NCBI GenBank assembly: GCA_014238325.1
Contig: JABABH010000231.1
Span: 1-48,123, forward strand
DNA length: 48,123 bases
Source: Coxiellaceae bacterium
Lineage (GTDB): Bacteria > Pseudomonadota > Gammaproteobacteria > Coxiellales > Coxiellaceae
Reading direction: 5' to 3'
Shown here piece by piece: positions 27,350 through 35,905 of the stretch (the stretch's first letter is position 1; each line of letters opens with the position of its first letter). The notes under the pieces were generated by a model. It was not told where the DNA came from. It did no database searches and saw nothing but the letters and a program-made list of their open reading frames with translations. Position numbers and translations under genes: made by a program.

Positions 27350-28006
27350 CTACACTAAGGTCCAATTATAATACCCGGTATATCCTGCTTCTTTAAATAG
27401 CTGCCGCCATCCTTCTGGATAATCATGGAATTCTGCCGTTAATACCCAGCTCTCAAATAAAGCTTTTTGAGCGGGCGTATGATAACTATCCACTTGTACA
27501 TAAGCGTTCCCAGCAGAGATTCGTTGAATTTCTCGCATAGCCATAAGCACTTGCTCTCGTGGCAGATTATGAACGGTATTAAGAGCAATAACAGCCTGAA
27601 AGCTATGATCCGGAAAAGGCAAGTGCATGGCATTACCTAAATGTAAGCGTCCCACGACTTCTGGTTCTGCATGCATCATGGCATATTCCGAAACATCTAG
27701 ACCATAAGCCTCTAATCCAGGACAGACAGTGATAAAATCTTTAACTAAAAAACCTTTAGCACAACCAATATCTAATACTCGGTCTCCAGGTTTTAAGCCA
27801 AAATATGCAACGATATCTTTAGCCACAGGCACCCAACGTCCATCATAATAATAGCCGCCATATCCATAATCACGAGAACCATCAAAATAATGCTTCCCGT
27901 ATTGCTTAGCAATAGCGATAACCTCTGGGTTTTTTGCTTGACCCCGCGCTTGTACATTTCGTTTTACCTGCGGTAGCGCAGCTAATAAATTAATTTGTGA
28001 CATCAT
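27350..28006 (-). CDS. Class I SAM-dependent methyltransferase
   Basis: This 218-aa protein has the SAM-binding motif I VLDIGCAKGFLVKDF near residue 78, an acidic strand-2 end in YGLDVSEYA and a LPFPDHSF motif. The N-terminal YGYGGYYYDGRW motif is distinctive; I recall it from methyltransferases that sit beside split transketolases in glycan clusters, though I cannot check this here. The start overlaps the upstream gene by 17 bases; ATG 28006 or 28003 are both possible. The substrate is probably a nucleotide sugar intermediate, by context. Confidence 0.88.
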   Translation of the reverse strand: MMSQINLLAALPQVKRNVQARGQAKNPEVIAIAKQYGKHYFDGSRDYGYGGYYYDGRWVPVAKDIVAYFGLKPGDRVLDIGCAKGFLVKDFITVCPGLEAYGLDVSEYAMMHAEPEVVGRLHLGNAMHLPFPDHSFQAVIALNTVHNLPREQVLMAMREIQRISAGNAYVQVDSYHTPAQKALFESWVLTAEFHDYPEGWRQLFKEAGYTGYYNWTLV

Positions 28007-28898
28007 CCATCTCTTTTACTGCCCCTGCCTGGGCATACTTCAAACCATCACTCATCGATGTATAGGAAAAATCTGGAAAAGCTGCTTGACAGGCCGTCAC
28101 ATCAAAAGCCCGGGCCTGGCTATACATCACTGGATGAGAACGAGGGCGCCCATGTATCATCACTTTATTGCCTGAAATCTCAACCACTTTTTCGGCAATC
28201 TCTTTAAAAGACATGACCCGGCCGCTTGCAATATTCAACACCCCATAACTACGACGCTGAATAACTCGGGCAATGATCTCAGCTACATCTTGAATATAGA
28301 CATGATCTCGCTGCTCTTCTCCTTCTCCAAACAACATAATAGGTTGATGATTATGAGCCAAACGACGAAATTGATTGGGGCCATAACGATTATGCGTATC
28401 TTGTGCTCCATATAAGATAGAGGATCGTAAAATAGCCAATGGCGTATCATGCAAAGAACATACATACTCCATAACCTTCTCTCGTACTATATGCATGGCA
28501 CCATGTATCGTATTAGGGGCCGTCATAGATTGTTCAGTCAAGGGGGCTTCGCTATCCGCATAGACTGCATCGGAACTTATATAAATCACATGCTTAACAG
28601 CTTTCTTGATTAAAGCTCCACGCACTGCATGCATCATGGCAATATTATGATCTACCAATTCAGCCGTATTACAGGGAACTTTTGAGGAAATCATCACAAC
28701 GATATCGTCGCTATGCAATAAGGATAGCAAGGTATCACCCGCTCCTTCCTCTAATAAATTTAAAGTAGCACTTCCCAAGGCTAATACTGGCCTGTTGTAT
28801 TGCTTTAGATGCTCTAATAATGTTTTTCCTACAAATCCTCCAGCGCCAACGATAACAACCCGGCCTGTACTATATTCTTGTAAATGTTTAAGCATCAA
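27990..28898 (-). CDS. NAD-dependent epimerase/dehydratase-like protein with altered active site
   Basis: This 302-aa extended SDR has an N-terminal Rossmann motif VVIVGAGGFVGKTLL and VIYISSDAVYAD, giving the conserved Ser/Thr region. In the position where NDP-sugar epimerases and dehydratases carry the catalytic YxxxK, the sequence reads IHGAMHIVREK, with His132 and His136 replacing Tyr and Lys. REKVMEYV continues the normal helix, so the alignment is fairly secure. It may bind an NDP-sugar without standard catalysis or use another mechanism. It overlaps both neighbours by 11-17 bases in the minus-strand operon. Confidence 0.83.
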   Translation of the reverse strand: MMLKHLQEYSTGRVVIVGAGGFVGKTLLEHLKQYNRPVLALGSATLNLLEEGAGDTLLSLLHSDDIVVMISSKVPCNTAELVDHNIAMMHAVRGALIKKAVKHVIYISSDAVYADSEAPLTEQSMTAPNTIHGAMHIVREKVMEYVCSLHDTPLAILRSSILYGAQDTHNRYGPNQFRRLAHNHQPIMLFGEGEEQRDHVYIQDVAEIIARVIQRRSYGVLNIASGRVMSFKEIAEKVVEISGNKVMIHGRPRSHPVMYSQARAFDVTACQAAFPDFSYTSMSDGLKYAQAGAVKEMDDVTN

Positions 28899-30195
28899 CT
28901 ATCTCCTTATGCTTTTCTTTTATATAATCATTCACACCTAATCGATGCACATGGAAACCTGCGCGCAGCCATAAATTATAATCCAACACACCATAAGGGT
29001 CTATAATATGTTGGCCTGATAGATGCCATTCGCAATCCTTTATACTTATTTTCGAATATTCTTCCCAAGGCGTCATAATAATCAACACATCTGCGCCACA
29101 TAAGGCCTCTATGGGGCTAGAGCAATGTAATACTTCTGAAACAGCATCTTTGCTAACGACAGGATCATGTACTCGCACAGTTGCCGTCGTATGCTTCAAT
29201 GCTGCAATCAATTCAAGTGCTGCTGAATTTTTTATGCTATGAGTATTCTTTTTATAGGCTAGGCCTAAAATCGCAATGGTGGGGGCTGTTTTTTCTGCCA
29301 TGATATATTGCTGCAAACAACGCCATACCCAATGACGGTAATAGCTATTATCTTCTGCCCATCTTGTAATCTGCTCTGCTGGAATTTGATATTGTTGAGC
29401 CAACTGATAGTAGGTTTTCATATCTCGCTCTAAGTTTCCACCAGCAAGACCCAATCCCGGACTTAAATAAGCATAAGCTCCTATACGTTTATCTAAGCGC
29501 AAAGCAGGCACAATCTCTTGCCAATCTGCTCCGACGGCAGATGCCATATTAGCCAATAAATTACTGGTCATGACAGAAGAGACTAAATATAAATTAATCG
29601 AAATTTTAGCAAGCTCAGCACTCTCATACCGGATGATTAATAAAGGGCAATGAAATCGAGCCAACAGCTCTGCATAACAAGCAGGAAGACCATCCTCAGG
29701 ATCAGCGCAACCTATCATAATTCGCTCAGGTTGCTCAGCACGTTCCAAGGCATGCCCAAAGACTAAGGTTTCAACTTGATAAAATAATTGATGTGAGCCC
29801 CAATCGTATTGACTACGCATAAAACCTGGGCATACCTGAGACAAAACAATAATAGGTTGGGTGGCATGATGTTGCCGTAATGCCTCTAAAGCAACACGAA
29901 TGGGTTCTAAATTACTGGTATTTTCAACATTCGTCGGCACATCTAAAGCGACATAAATCAGATCCGCTGATAATAATACATCAAGATGATGGGACCAAGC
30001 TATTCGCTCTCTATATTTAGAGACTTTATTATGAAACTCGGGTTCATGGATGGGATAATCCTGATTTTTTAATCGGGCAATTAAGGCAGCATCCGAATCA
30101 TAGCCAATCACGGAACAATCTTTTGTCGCTGTTGCCAATAGGGTGACCAAGCCTAGGTGGGTCATACCATAGAACCCAACCGTTAATCTACGCAT
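28888..30195 (-). CDS. UDP-glucose/GDP-mannose dehydrogenase-family protein lacking the catalytic cysteine
   Basis: This 435-aa protein has the three-domain plan of nucleotide-sugar 6-dehydrogenases: an N-terminal NAD domain (TVGFYGMTHLGLVTLL), a central helical domain with AELAKISINLYL, and a C-terminal UDP-binding domain (ILGLAYKKNTHSIKNSAALELI). The motif that normally reads G-G-S-C-F-P-K-D is AGGNLERD here, so the catalytic Cys is replaced by Asn (about residue 254). The lysine that normally follows the central Asn is also not where expected. It probably cannot oxidise an alcohol to a carboxylate by the usual thioester route. An altered reaction, such as a single two-electron oxidation, is possible but unproven. 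Confidence 0.86.
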   Translation of the reverse strand: MRRLTVGFYGMTHLGLVTLLATATKDCSVIGYDSDAALIARLKNQDYPIHEPEFHNKVSKYRERIAWSHHLDVLLSADLIYVALDVPTNVENTSNLEPIRVALEALRQHHATQPIIVLSQVCPGFMRSQYDWGSHQLFYQVETLVFGHALERAEQPERIMIGCADPEDGLPACYAELLARFHCPLLIIRYESAELAKISINLYLVSSVMTSNLLANMASAVGADWQEIVPALRLDKRIGAYAYLSPGLGLAGGNLERDMKTYYQLAQQYQIPAEQITRWAEDNSYYRHWVWRCLQQYIMAEKTAPTIAILGLAYKKNTHSIKNSAALELIAALKHTTATVRVHDPVVSKDAVSEVLHCSSPIEALCGADVLIIMTPWEEYSKISIKDCEWHLSGQHIIDPYGVLDYNLWLRAGFHVHRLGVNDYIKEKHKEIVDA

Positions 30196-31124
30196 ATCTG
30201 ATCATCCTGCATGCACGCTGGCACTAATTGTTGTAATTGATCATAAATCCAAAGATCTTTGTTTAAATCTAATATTTGGTTCTTCTCCACAAGCGACTTA
30301 AAATATTGATATTCTAATGCCCAAGTGGGATCACTCTGCGTTAATACCATGACTTTTTCTGTGGGATGCCCGCTCGGTAAGACACGATGTCTTTCAATGA
30401 AACGACTTGGCCCCCATTTGCATAAGGAATCGATATGTAGTGAGCCCTTCTCTGCCAAGATATCGCAAGAAAAAGTATTGCGCCAAGATAATAAAGTCAT
30501 CTCAAATACTATTTTTATAGAAGACTTTTGATTTAAGACAAGAATATAATCAGGCGCCTGGTTTTCATGACGCTGCACATCAATACAACGATAATTGAAA
30601 TCTCGAAGCCCAAACCAATAATCAACCATGTCTAATAGATGAGAGCATAAATCATTGAGCACACCGCCTCCACAATCACGCCAAGGCGAGGCTCGTACTA
30701 ATTTCGCTGTCCCATTGCCATAAAACAAGCGACATCGATAAATTCTCCCAAAAGGGTGTGCCTGGAGGCGCTGCAATATAGCTTGGATATGCGGTTCAAA
30801 TCGGTGATTATAAGCCGTATATAAGACGCATCCATGCTGAGAAGCCAGAGCCTCTAACTCAATAATCTGTGATCTTTCGGCTACCCATAACGGCTTTTCC
30901 ACTAATACATGTTTGCTCTTAAGCAATAAATATCGAATAATCGCATATTTCTCATCATCAGGCACACACACCAACGCTGCATCGTAATCTGATAAAGCAA
31001 CCTCGTGTACATGACGATAGTCTGCTTCCATACACACAGGATCAACACTCGCGATATAATCAGAGCCAGCACATGCTTGACGCTTCTTCCCCTGCACGCC
31101 CAATCCAATAACAATAATTCTCAT
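30183..31124 (-). CDS. Gfo/Idh/MocA-family sugar oxidoreductase
   Basis: This 313-aa protein has an N-terminal NAD(P)-binding motif MRIIVIGLGVQGKKR, the family EKPL motif (HVLVEKPLWVA, about residue 77) and a C-terminal domain with GGGVLNDLCSHLLDMVDYWFG, where the His acts in catalysis in characterised members. Such enzymes oxidise or reduce keto/hydroxyl groups of sugars and nucleotide sugars. It overlaps both neighbours (13 and 4 bases), placing it firmly in the operon. It is the best candidate here for a C3- or C4-ketosugar reductase or dehydrogenase working with the aminotransferases. Confidence 0.9.
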   Translation of the reverse strand: MRIIVIGLGVQGKKRQACAGSDYIASVDPVCMEADYRHVHEVALSDYDAALVCVPDDEKYAIIRYLLLKSKHVLVEKPLWVAERSQIIELEALASQHGCVLYTAYNHRFEPHIQAILQRLQAHPFGRIYRCRLFYGNGTAKLVRASPWRDCGGGVLNDLCSHLLDMVDYWFGLRDFNYRCIDVQRHENQAPDYILVLNQKSSIKIVFEMTLLSWRNTFSCDILAEKGSLHIDSLCKWGPSRFIERHRVLPSGHPTEKVMVLTQSDPTWALEYQYFKSLVEKNQILDLNKDLWIYDQLQQLVPACMQDDQICVD

Positions 31125-32701
31125 GCTGGATGCGGATCCTCAACAACTTGTACAGAAATTTCTTCGAATAAATTTAAATGAGGCTGAATGCTTTTTAATT
31201 TTTCTCGTATATGCTCTGGGCTAATTGGATAATTGCCTTCTCGCTCACATTCACAGGCCGCAGCGACGATGCCCAATAAGCTCGCTAAAACTAAATTATC
31301 CGTCTTGGCTAAAACTAAGGTTGCATAAGCTAATAAGGCATCCCCCGCCCCTACACTGTCCACGACATGGGCTACAAAATTGGGTACAAAAAAGGGTGTT
31401 TCTTCGGAGCCTTCCGGCGCATAACAGGCCAATAATCCTTTTTCTCCAAGCTTTAAAATCATTTTCTTACAATGAGCTGTGGCGTATAATTGATTCGCTA
31501 ATAGTATAATACCTGAATCCTGATCCGCTAATGCGAATCGTGCTTCTCGTTCATTGGGAGTAATTAAATCAAAATGCTTAAATTCTGTAATATTACCCCA
31601 ACGGCTTGCAACCTGACTATCTGCAACCTTAAATGCTTGCTCTGGTATCGCCTTTAACAAACGATCAATGGTACGACGATTAAATATACCATGCCTAAAA
31701 TCACTACAAATCACAATATCACAAGAGGTCTTTTTTATTGCTTTCTCAAATTGCAATAAACAGCGATCATTGATGCTAGAATTATCTAGCGTATCAATTT
31801 TAAGCAAGCGATGCCCCTCTGCAATGACTGCATTCTTATACGTCGTTGGACGATTTTCATCAATGACTGCGTTGACTCGAACACCACTTTTTGATAATTC
31901 TTCTAATATAAACTTCTGTCGTGGATCCTGGCCTAATAGGGTCGTCAACGTCACATGGGCGCCGGCTGCTTTTAAATGTTGCGCAACAATCGCGGCGCCT
32001 CCTAAGTAATTTATTTGGGATTCATGTCGCACACTTAAAGTAGGGGTCTTAGTTTGCCCACCAATCATAGAGGTATAAAGAAATCCATCGACAATACTAT
32101 CGCCTACCACGTGAACATGCATGCCGTGGATGGCATCGAGACTACGCTCAATCTCACTAAAACTAATCTTATAATAATCTAATAAAGTGGCTAGTTTTTC
32201 GTACCTTAAATCGGGTTCACTCATATGCAATAAGGCGGTAGAAGAATATACTACATCACCCGGCGTAAATAACATCCTTCCGCCATAAGCTGTTAATGCC
32301 TGCTCTTCCTCAGCCGTCTTAGGATGTAGCCCGCTCGATACATATTCAAACCCCTTCGCAAATAAATCCGGTTGCAGTCTTGTAATCGTATTTAATGGTG
32401 TGGCATATTGATCAATAAGCACATAGTCAACCATTTCAAATGCTGCCAAATGAGCCGCGCGCAATGCTTCTGGAATATGAGGTCGATAGTTCCCTTTCGT
32501 CACATATCGATCTGCCGTTAAACTCGCCACCAACACCGAAGCCTTGCTCTTAGCATGCAATAAGTGGCGAACATGCCCTGGATGAACGACGTCAAAAACT
32601 CCGTGGCAAAGCACAACAGAGTGCTCGCGTGGGAATGGATGCAGGGTGTCACATAGCTCTGTCAGCGTTTTTATTTTATGGGTATACTGCTTTAACGACA
32701 C
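31121..32701 (-). CDS. Bifunctional sugar nucleotidyltransferase / PfkB-family kinase (HldE-like, reversed domain order)
   Basis: The N-terminal domain has the nucleotidyltransferase motif CHGVFDVVHPGHVRHL (about residues 31-46 from the chosen start), followed from roughly residue 190 by a ribokinase/RfaE-type kinase with GGAAIVAQHLKAAGA, TPNEREARFA and the catalytic Asp in DSVGAGDAL. E. coli HldE has the same two activities in the opposite order (kinase first), so this is a separately formed fusion. It should phosphorylate a heptose or related sugar phosphate at C1 and then activate it with a nucleotide. GTG 32701 is the likely start because GGAG lies eight bases upstream, giving about 526 aa; the longer frame from GTG 32743 overlaps the upstream gene more. 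Confidence 0.87.
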   Translation of the reverse strand: MSLKQYTHKIKTLTELCDTLHPFPREHSVVLCHGVFDVVHPGHVRHLLHAKSKASVLVASLTADRYVTKGNYRPHIPEALRAAHLAAFEMVDYVLIDQYATPLNTITRLQPDLFAKGFEYVSSGLHPKTAEEEQALTAYGGRMLFTPGDVVYSSTALLHMSEPDLRYEKLATLLDYYKISFSEIERSLDAIHGMHVHVVGDSIVDGFLYTSMIGGQTKTPTLSVRHESQINYLGGAAIVAQHLKAAGAHVTLTTLLGQDPRQKFILEELSKSGVRVNAVIDENRPTTYKNAVIAEGHRLLKIDTLDNSSINDRCLLQFEKAIKKTSCDIVICSDFRHGIFNRRTIDRLLKAIPEQAFKVADSQVASRWGNITEFKHFDLITPNEREARFALADQDSGIILLANQLYATAHCKKMILKLGEKGLLACYAPEGSEETPFFVPNFVAHVVDSVGAGDALLAYATLVLAKTDNLVLASLLGIVAAACECEREGNYPISPEHIREKLKSIQPHLNLFEEISVQVVEDPHPA

Positions 32702-33711
32702 GAGACCGTCTCCTGCTTTGATCGGTCTAAATATTGAAACCACGTAGCTGTTGCATCAGCAATACTATGACGATCCCAAAGCGGTGCATCCGACCAATGC
32801 TGAATATTCTCAAGCATTTCATTCACCCCATCTCTAAAAGAAATAAGTGGATGCCAATCTAAATCCTGTTGAATTTTAGCCGTATCCGCCCAAGTACAAT
32901 CCGGCTCACCGGGGCGCTTAGGAATATATTCGACCTCCCCTCCTAACTGCTCAACCAGAGCATGGACGGATTGAGGCTGGCCGGCTCCTACATTCCAAAT
33001 TTCACCTGTTTTTTTAGTTTCAGCCGCCATTAAAAAAGCACGTACCACATCCGTTACATAAAGAAAATCTCGTTTTTGCGTCCCATCCCCCACGACGGTA
33101 AAAGGACGTCCCGCTAATTTCTGCTTTAAAAAAACACCAAATGCCGCCCCATATACACCGGTTGTTCGAACCCGCGTACCAAAAGCATTAAAAATTCGAA
33201 TAGAGTTGACCGGTAGCCCATAAACCTGCTGCCAATGGAAAACCGCTTGCTCCCCTAAATATTTAGAGAGTGCATAAGGATATTGAGGATAAATGGCGTG
33301 ATCTTCTCGCGTAGGCACATCCGCTAATCCATAACAAGAAGAGGAAGCCGCGTATATTATTTTTTTTATTTGGGCCGCTCGCGCGCATTCTAATACAGCA
33401 ACAGTGCCTTGCACATTAGTCTGCAAATAATCAAGAGGGCGTTCGATAGACGGTACGATATCGCCTATACCAGCAAAATGAAAAACATAGTCCACTTCTG
33501 AAAATAAAGCATGTGGTGGTTTCAACTGAGTAATATCGCTATCATCAAAAATAAAATTCGGATGATTCCAAGGTTGCTGCAAATTTTTTTGCTGACCGCC
33601 CACTAAATTATCGATAACTCGAACCTGATAGCCTCGATCCAATAACAAATCCACCATATGGCTACCAATAAAACCTGCCCCCCCTGTCACTAATGCAATA
33701 GGCTTTTTCAT
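32692..33711 (-). CDS. NAD-dependent nucleotide-sugar epimerase (GalE-like)
   Basis: This is an extended SDR with ALVTGGAGFIGSHMVDLLL at the N-terminus, AASSSCYG for the catalytic Ser and an intact YALSK (YxxxK). The C-terminal region has RDFLYVTDVVRAFL and WNVGAGQ. Those features match UDP-glucose 4-epimerase-type and related NDP-sugar epimerases. ATG 33711 overlaps the upstream TAA by one base and starts MKKPIALVTGG, giving about 339 aa; I prefer it to a start nine codons further up. It would convert an NDP-sugar into its epimer. The exact sugar is unknown. Confidence 0.9.
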   Translation of the reverse strand: MKKPIALVTGGAGFIGSHMVDLLLDRGYQVRVIDNLVGGQQKNLQQPWNHPNFIFDDSDITQLKPPHALFSEVDYVFHFAGIGDIVPSIERPLDYLQTNVQGTVAVLECARAAQIKKIIYAASSSCYGLADVPTREDHAIYPQYPYALSKYLGEQAVFHWQQVYGLPVNSIRIFNAFGTRVRTTGVYGAAFGVFLKQKLAGRPFTVVGDGTQKRDFLYVTDVVRAFLMAAETKKTGEIWNVGAGQPQSVHALVEQLGGEVEYIPKRPGEPDCTWADTAKIQQDLDWHPLISFRDGVNEMLENIQHWSDAPLWDRHSIADATATWFQYLDRSKQETVSCR

Positions 33712-34733
33712 TACGCTATTTCTAGTTCTTTTATACACTTCACATTATAATAACGATTATCCGTCATACTATTGGGCAACCATCCAGAGCGAAAAGCATG
33801 ACACAAATCGCGGACAGCTTGTTCAATACCGTATTGTGGCTCAAATTTTAAGCATCGTTTGATTTTGTCGGAATTAATATGATAAGAACGAATATCTTCA
33901 GAAGGCGAGGTCACAAGAGCAATGGGAGCTTTTTCAGGATATTCTTCTTCGACTACCTGTTTAACAATCATCGCGATGTCCATCATCGACCTATTTTGGT
34001 AGCCTGCATTAAAAATTTGACCGCGAATCTGATCATCTGGAGCCTTTAACAACAATTGATAAAGATGACACATATCTTGGATATGCAAATTAGGTCTCAA
34101 CTGGGTGCCACCAAATACATCAATTCTACCGTGATGAACAGCATGATTCGTTAAAATATTAACAGACAAATCGAGTCGCTGTCGTTTAGCATAACCACAA
34201 ATCGTCGCAGGACGAATAGCCACACAAACGAAATCATTATTTTGATGCTTAAATAATAAAGGTTCACACATTCCCTTATACTTATTGTACAAGGTCAATG
34301 GAATGAGAGGATGCTCTTCCGTGATATGTTTGGCCGAGGACACCCCATAAACCGAACTGGTAGAAGCATAAATAAAACGCCGTACACCCGCTTCCTTAGC
34401 GGCTATCACCATGGGCTCAAAGGCATCTAAATTAATGGAAGTGCTTAAATTTTCATCCAGTGAAAAACTCACATCATTAGAGATACAGGCCAGCGCAATG
34501 ACTGCGTCCACACTCTGTAGACTCTTTTTTAAATGAGAGGTATCTCGAATATCGCCTTTTATAAGGTTAAGCCGCGGGTGCTTAGCAAGCACATCCTCAC
34601 CAAAAAAAAAGGTATCATAGACCGTCACTCGATACCCCAGATCCAGTAATTGTGGAACTAAGGCACTACCGACATAACCAGCTCCACCCGTAACTAAGAT
34701 ATGATGAAATCGCTTGTCCATTAGGTCACACAT
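33711..34733 (-). CDS. NAD-dependent epimerase/dehydratase
   Basis: This 340-aa extended SDR is the first gene of the long minus-strand run. Motifs are ILVTGGAGYVGSALVPQLL, IYASTSSVYG and an intact YNKYK (YxxxK) near residue 148. RPNLHIQDMCHLY and FNAGYQNRSM are the usual C-terminal substrate-side blocks. AAGGA lies six bases before ATG 34733. A T9 run (A9 at 34601-34609 on the + strand) encodes TFFFGED near the N-terminus. Members of this family act as 4-epimerases, 4,6-dehydratases or 3,5-epimerases; I cannot say which from sequence. Confidence 0.9.
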   Translation of the reverse strand: MCDLMDKRFHHILVTGGAGYVGSALVPQLLDLGYRVTVYDTFFFGEDVLAKHPRLNLIKGDIRDTSHLKKSLQSVDAVIALACISNDVSFSLDENLSTSINLDAFEPMVIAAKEAGVRRFIYASTSSVYGVSSAKHITEEHPLIPLTLYNKYKGMCEPLLFKHQNNDFVCVAIRPATICGYAKRQRLDLSVNILTNHAVHHGRIDVFGGTQLRPNLHIQDMCHLYQLLLKAPDDQIRGQIFNAGYQNRSMMDIAMIVKQVVEEEYPEKAPIALVTSPSEDIRSYHINSDKIKRCLKFEPQYGIEQAVRDLCHAFRSGWLPNSMTDNRYYNVKCIKELEIA

Positions 34734-34754
34734 CCTTTTTCCTCAAGGATAGGT

Positions 34755-34783
34755 AGCATATCGAAAAATCGCATCCATAACAA
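34755..34783 (-). promoter_or_regulatory. Candidate promoter of the minus-strand glycan operon
   Basis: On the minus strand TTGTTA (34783-34778) and TATGCT (34760-34755) are spaced by 17 bases, and the expected transcript start lies about 15 bases before the first gene's ATG at 34733. It faces the stronger plus-strand promoter of the transaldolase gene 12 bases away, so the two transcription units share a 129-base control region. Confidence 0.5.
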
Positions 34784-34794
34784 CTTTTTTTATA

Positions 34795-34823
34795 TTGGCA
34801 GTCATGGGAAGCTGTAGTATACT
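34795..34823 (+). promoter_or_regulatory. Strong candidate sigma-70 promoter of the transaldolase gene
   Basis: TTGGCA (34795-34800) and TATACT (34818-34823) are separated by exactly 17 bases, each at five of six consensus positions. The predicted start of transcription is near 34830, about 30 bases before ATG 34863. It is back to back with the minus-strand operon promoter. Confidence 0.65.
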
Positions 34824-34862
34824 TTGCTCCTAAATTTATAAAATGCAGCGGGTAGGGACAAT

Positions 34863-35606
34863 ATGCTGAATTCACCATTGCAATATTTAAAAATAAAGAT
34901 ATTTGCTGACGGTGCCGATCCAACCATAATGCACCAACTCTCAAAAAAACCATATATAAAGGGTTTTACGACTAATCCCACTTTAATGCGACAAGCAGGC
35001 GTCCTGACGTATGAAGGCTTTGCAAAAGAAGTCGTGCGCTCTATTTCTACTCACCCCGTTTGCTTCGAAGTCTTTGCTGATGATTTAGATGAAATGGGGG
35101 ATCAGGCAGAAGTTTTAGCTCGTTTAGGAAACAACGTCTATATCAAAATTCCTGTCACGAATACACGTGGTCAATGTACAGGTCGTCTGATCCATCGCCT
35201 CTCTCAACAGGGCATTAAACTGAACATCACGGCTATAACTACTTTAGAACAAGTGAAAAAAGTAGTCAGCAGCTTTGTGGATGATACCCCTGGCATGATC
35301 TCCGTCTTTGCTGGCAGAATAGCTGATCGGGGTATTGATCCAGAACCCCATATGCAACAAGCTCTAAAAATTTTAGCAGAAAAGCCTAAACTAGAATTAC
35401 TATGGGCCAGCCCTAGAGAGCTATTCAATATTATTCAAGCCGATCGAATTGGCTGTCATATTATTACTGTTACTTATAAGATGCTTAATAATTTACCGCT
35501 ATTAGGGCAGGACCTTAGCGCATGCTCCTTAGAAACTGTGCAAATGTTTGCAAAAGATGCACAGGCAGCAAACTACAAAATTACAACTCCGGTAAGCATC
35601 TGTTAG
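34863..35606 (+). CDS. Transaldolase (short, FSA/TalC-like)
   Basis: This 247-aa enzyme moves a three-carbon dihydroxyacetone unit between sugar phosphates. The N-terminal IFADGADP carries the catalytic Asp (about residue 16), GFTTNPTLM is the family signature, and the Schiff-base lysine is in YIKIPVTN (Lys95). FAGRIADRG matches the late conserved block. It is read divergently from the heptose-type operon with its own strong promoter. Together with the split transketolase it could control flow between fructose 6-phosphate, erythrose 4-phosphate and sedoheptulose 7-phosphate for glycan synthesis. Confidence 0.9.
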   Translation: MLNSPLQYLKIKIFADGADPTIMHQLSKKPYIKGFTTNPTLMRQAGVLTYEGFAKEVVRSISTHPVCFEVFADDLDEMGDQAEVLARLGNNVYIKIPVTNTRGQCTGRLIHRLSQQGIKLNITAITTLEQVKKVVSSFVDDTPGMISVFAGRIADRGIDPEPHMQQALKILAEKPKLELLWASPRELFNIIQADRIGCHIITVTYKMLNNLPLLGQDLSACSLETVQMFAKDAQAANYKITTPVSIC

Positions 35607-35619
35607 AGCGATGTTTGAT

Positions 35620-35809
35620 GATACCGCTCGCGAATGAAGATGCGAAGTGGGTTATTGTGAGCGGTATACCTTTGTTTGGCTGGCGAAAAATAAATGTTCA
35701 CTCAGCCACTTCAAAAAAAATCGCGGTTTTCCCCTTAAGCATCCCCATCGCGATGAGTCACTTCAAGTGCATGCTTCGCATCTTGAAGTGGCATGGGTAT
35801 ACCCATGCC
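35620..35809 (+). repeat. Hairpin-rich intergenic repeat, copy 1 (+ orientation)
   Basis: This is a ~190-bp element with three recognisable parts: a first stem ATACCGCTC/GAGCGGTAT (35621-35629 with 35659-35667), a middle AT-rich and CCCC-containing part (GGCTGGCGAAAAATAAATG), and a 3' stem CACTTCAAG/CTTGAAGTG (35759-35767 with 35782-35790). It ends in a perfect 20-bp palindrome GGCATGGGTATACCCATGCC (35790-35809). Three more copies occur at 40193, 41050 and 43896. It begins 13 bases after the transaldolase stop. A short reading frame across it exists, but it is just repeat sequence. Confidence 0.88.
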
Positions 35810-35905
35810 CCCAGGGAAAAGGTGATTCCATTTGATCAAAAAATATGCTTAAATAAAAGGCAGCATGACCAACCGATCATCGCATAGCATAATAAAATTG
35901 GAGCA

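Noticed and set aside
32101..32125. A further parS-like site containing CCACGTGAACA
   Set aside because: Only the CACGTG core and part of one arm match; the other arm does not.
34726..34953. A 75-codon minus-strand frame across the promoter region and start of the transaldolase
   Set aside because: It overlaps two divergent promoters and a well-supported gene on the other strand.
35522..35887. A 121-codon plus-strand frame overlapping the end of the transaldolase
   Set aside because: Most of it is the translated hairpin repeat (copy 1); the other repeat copies do not keep the frame.
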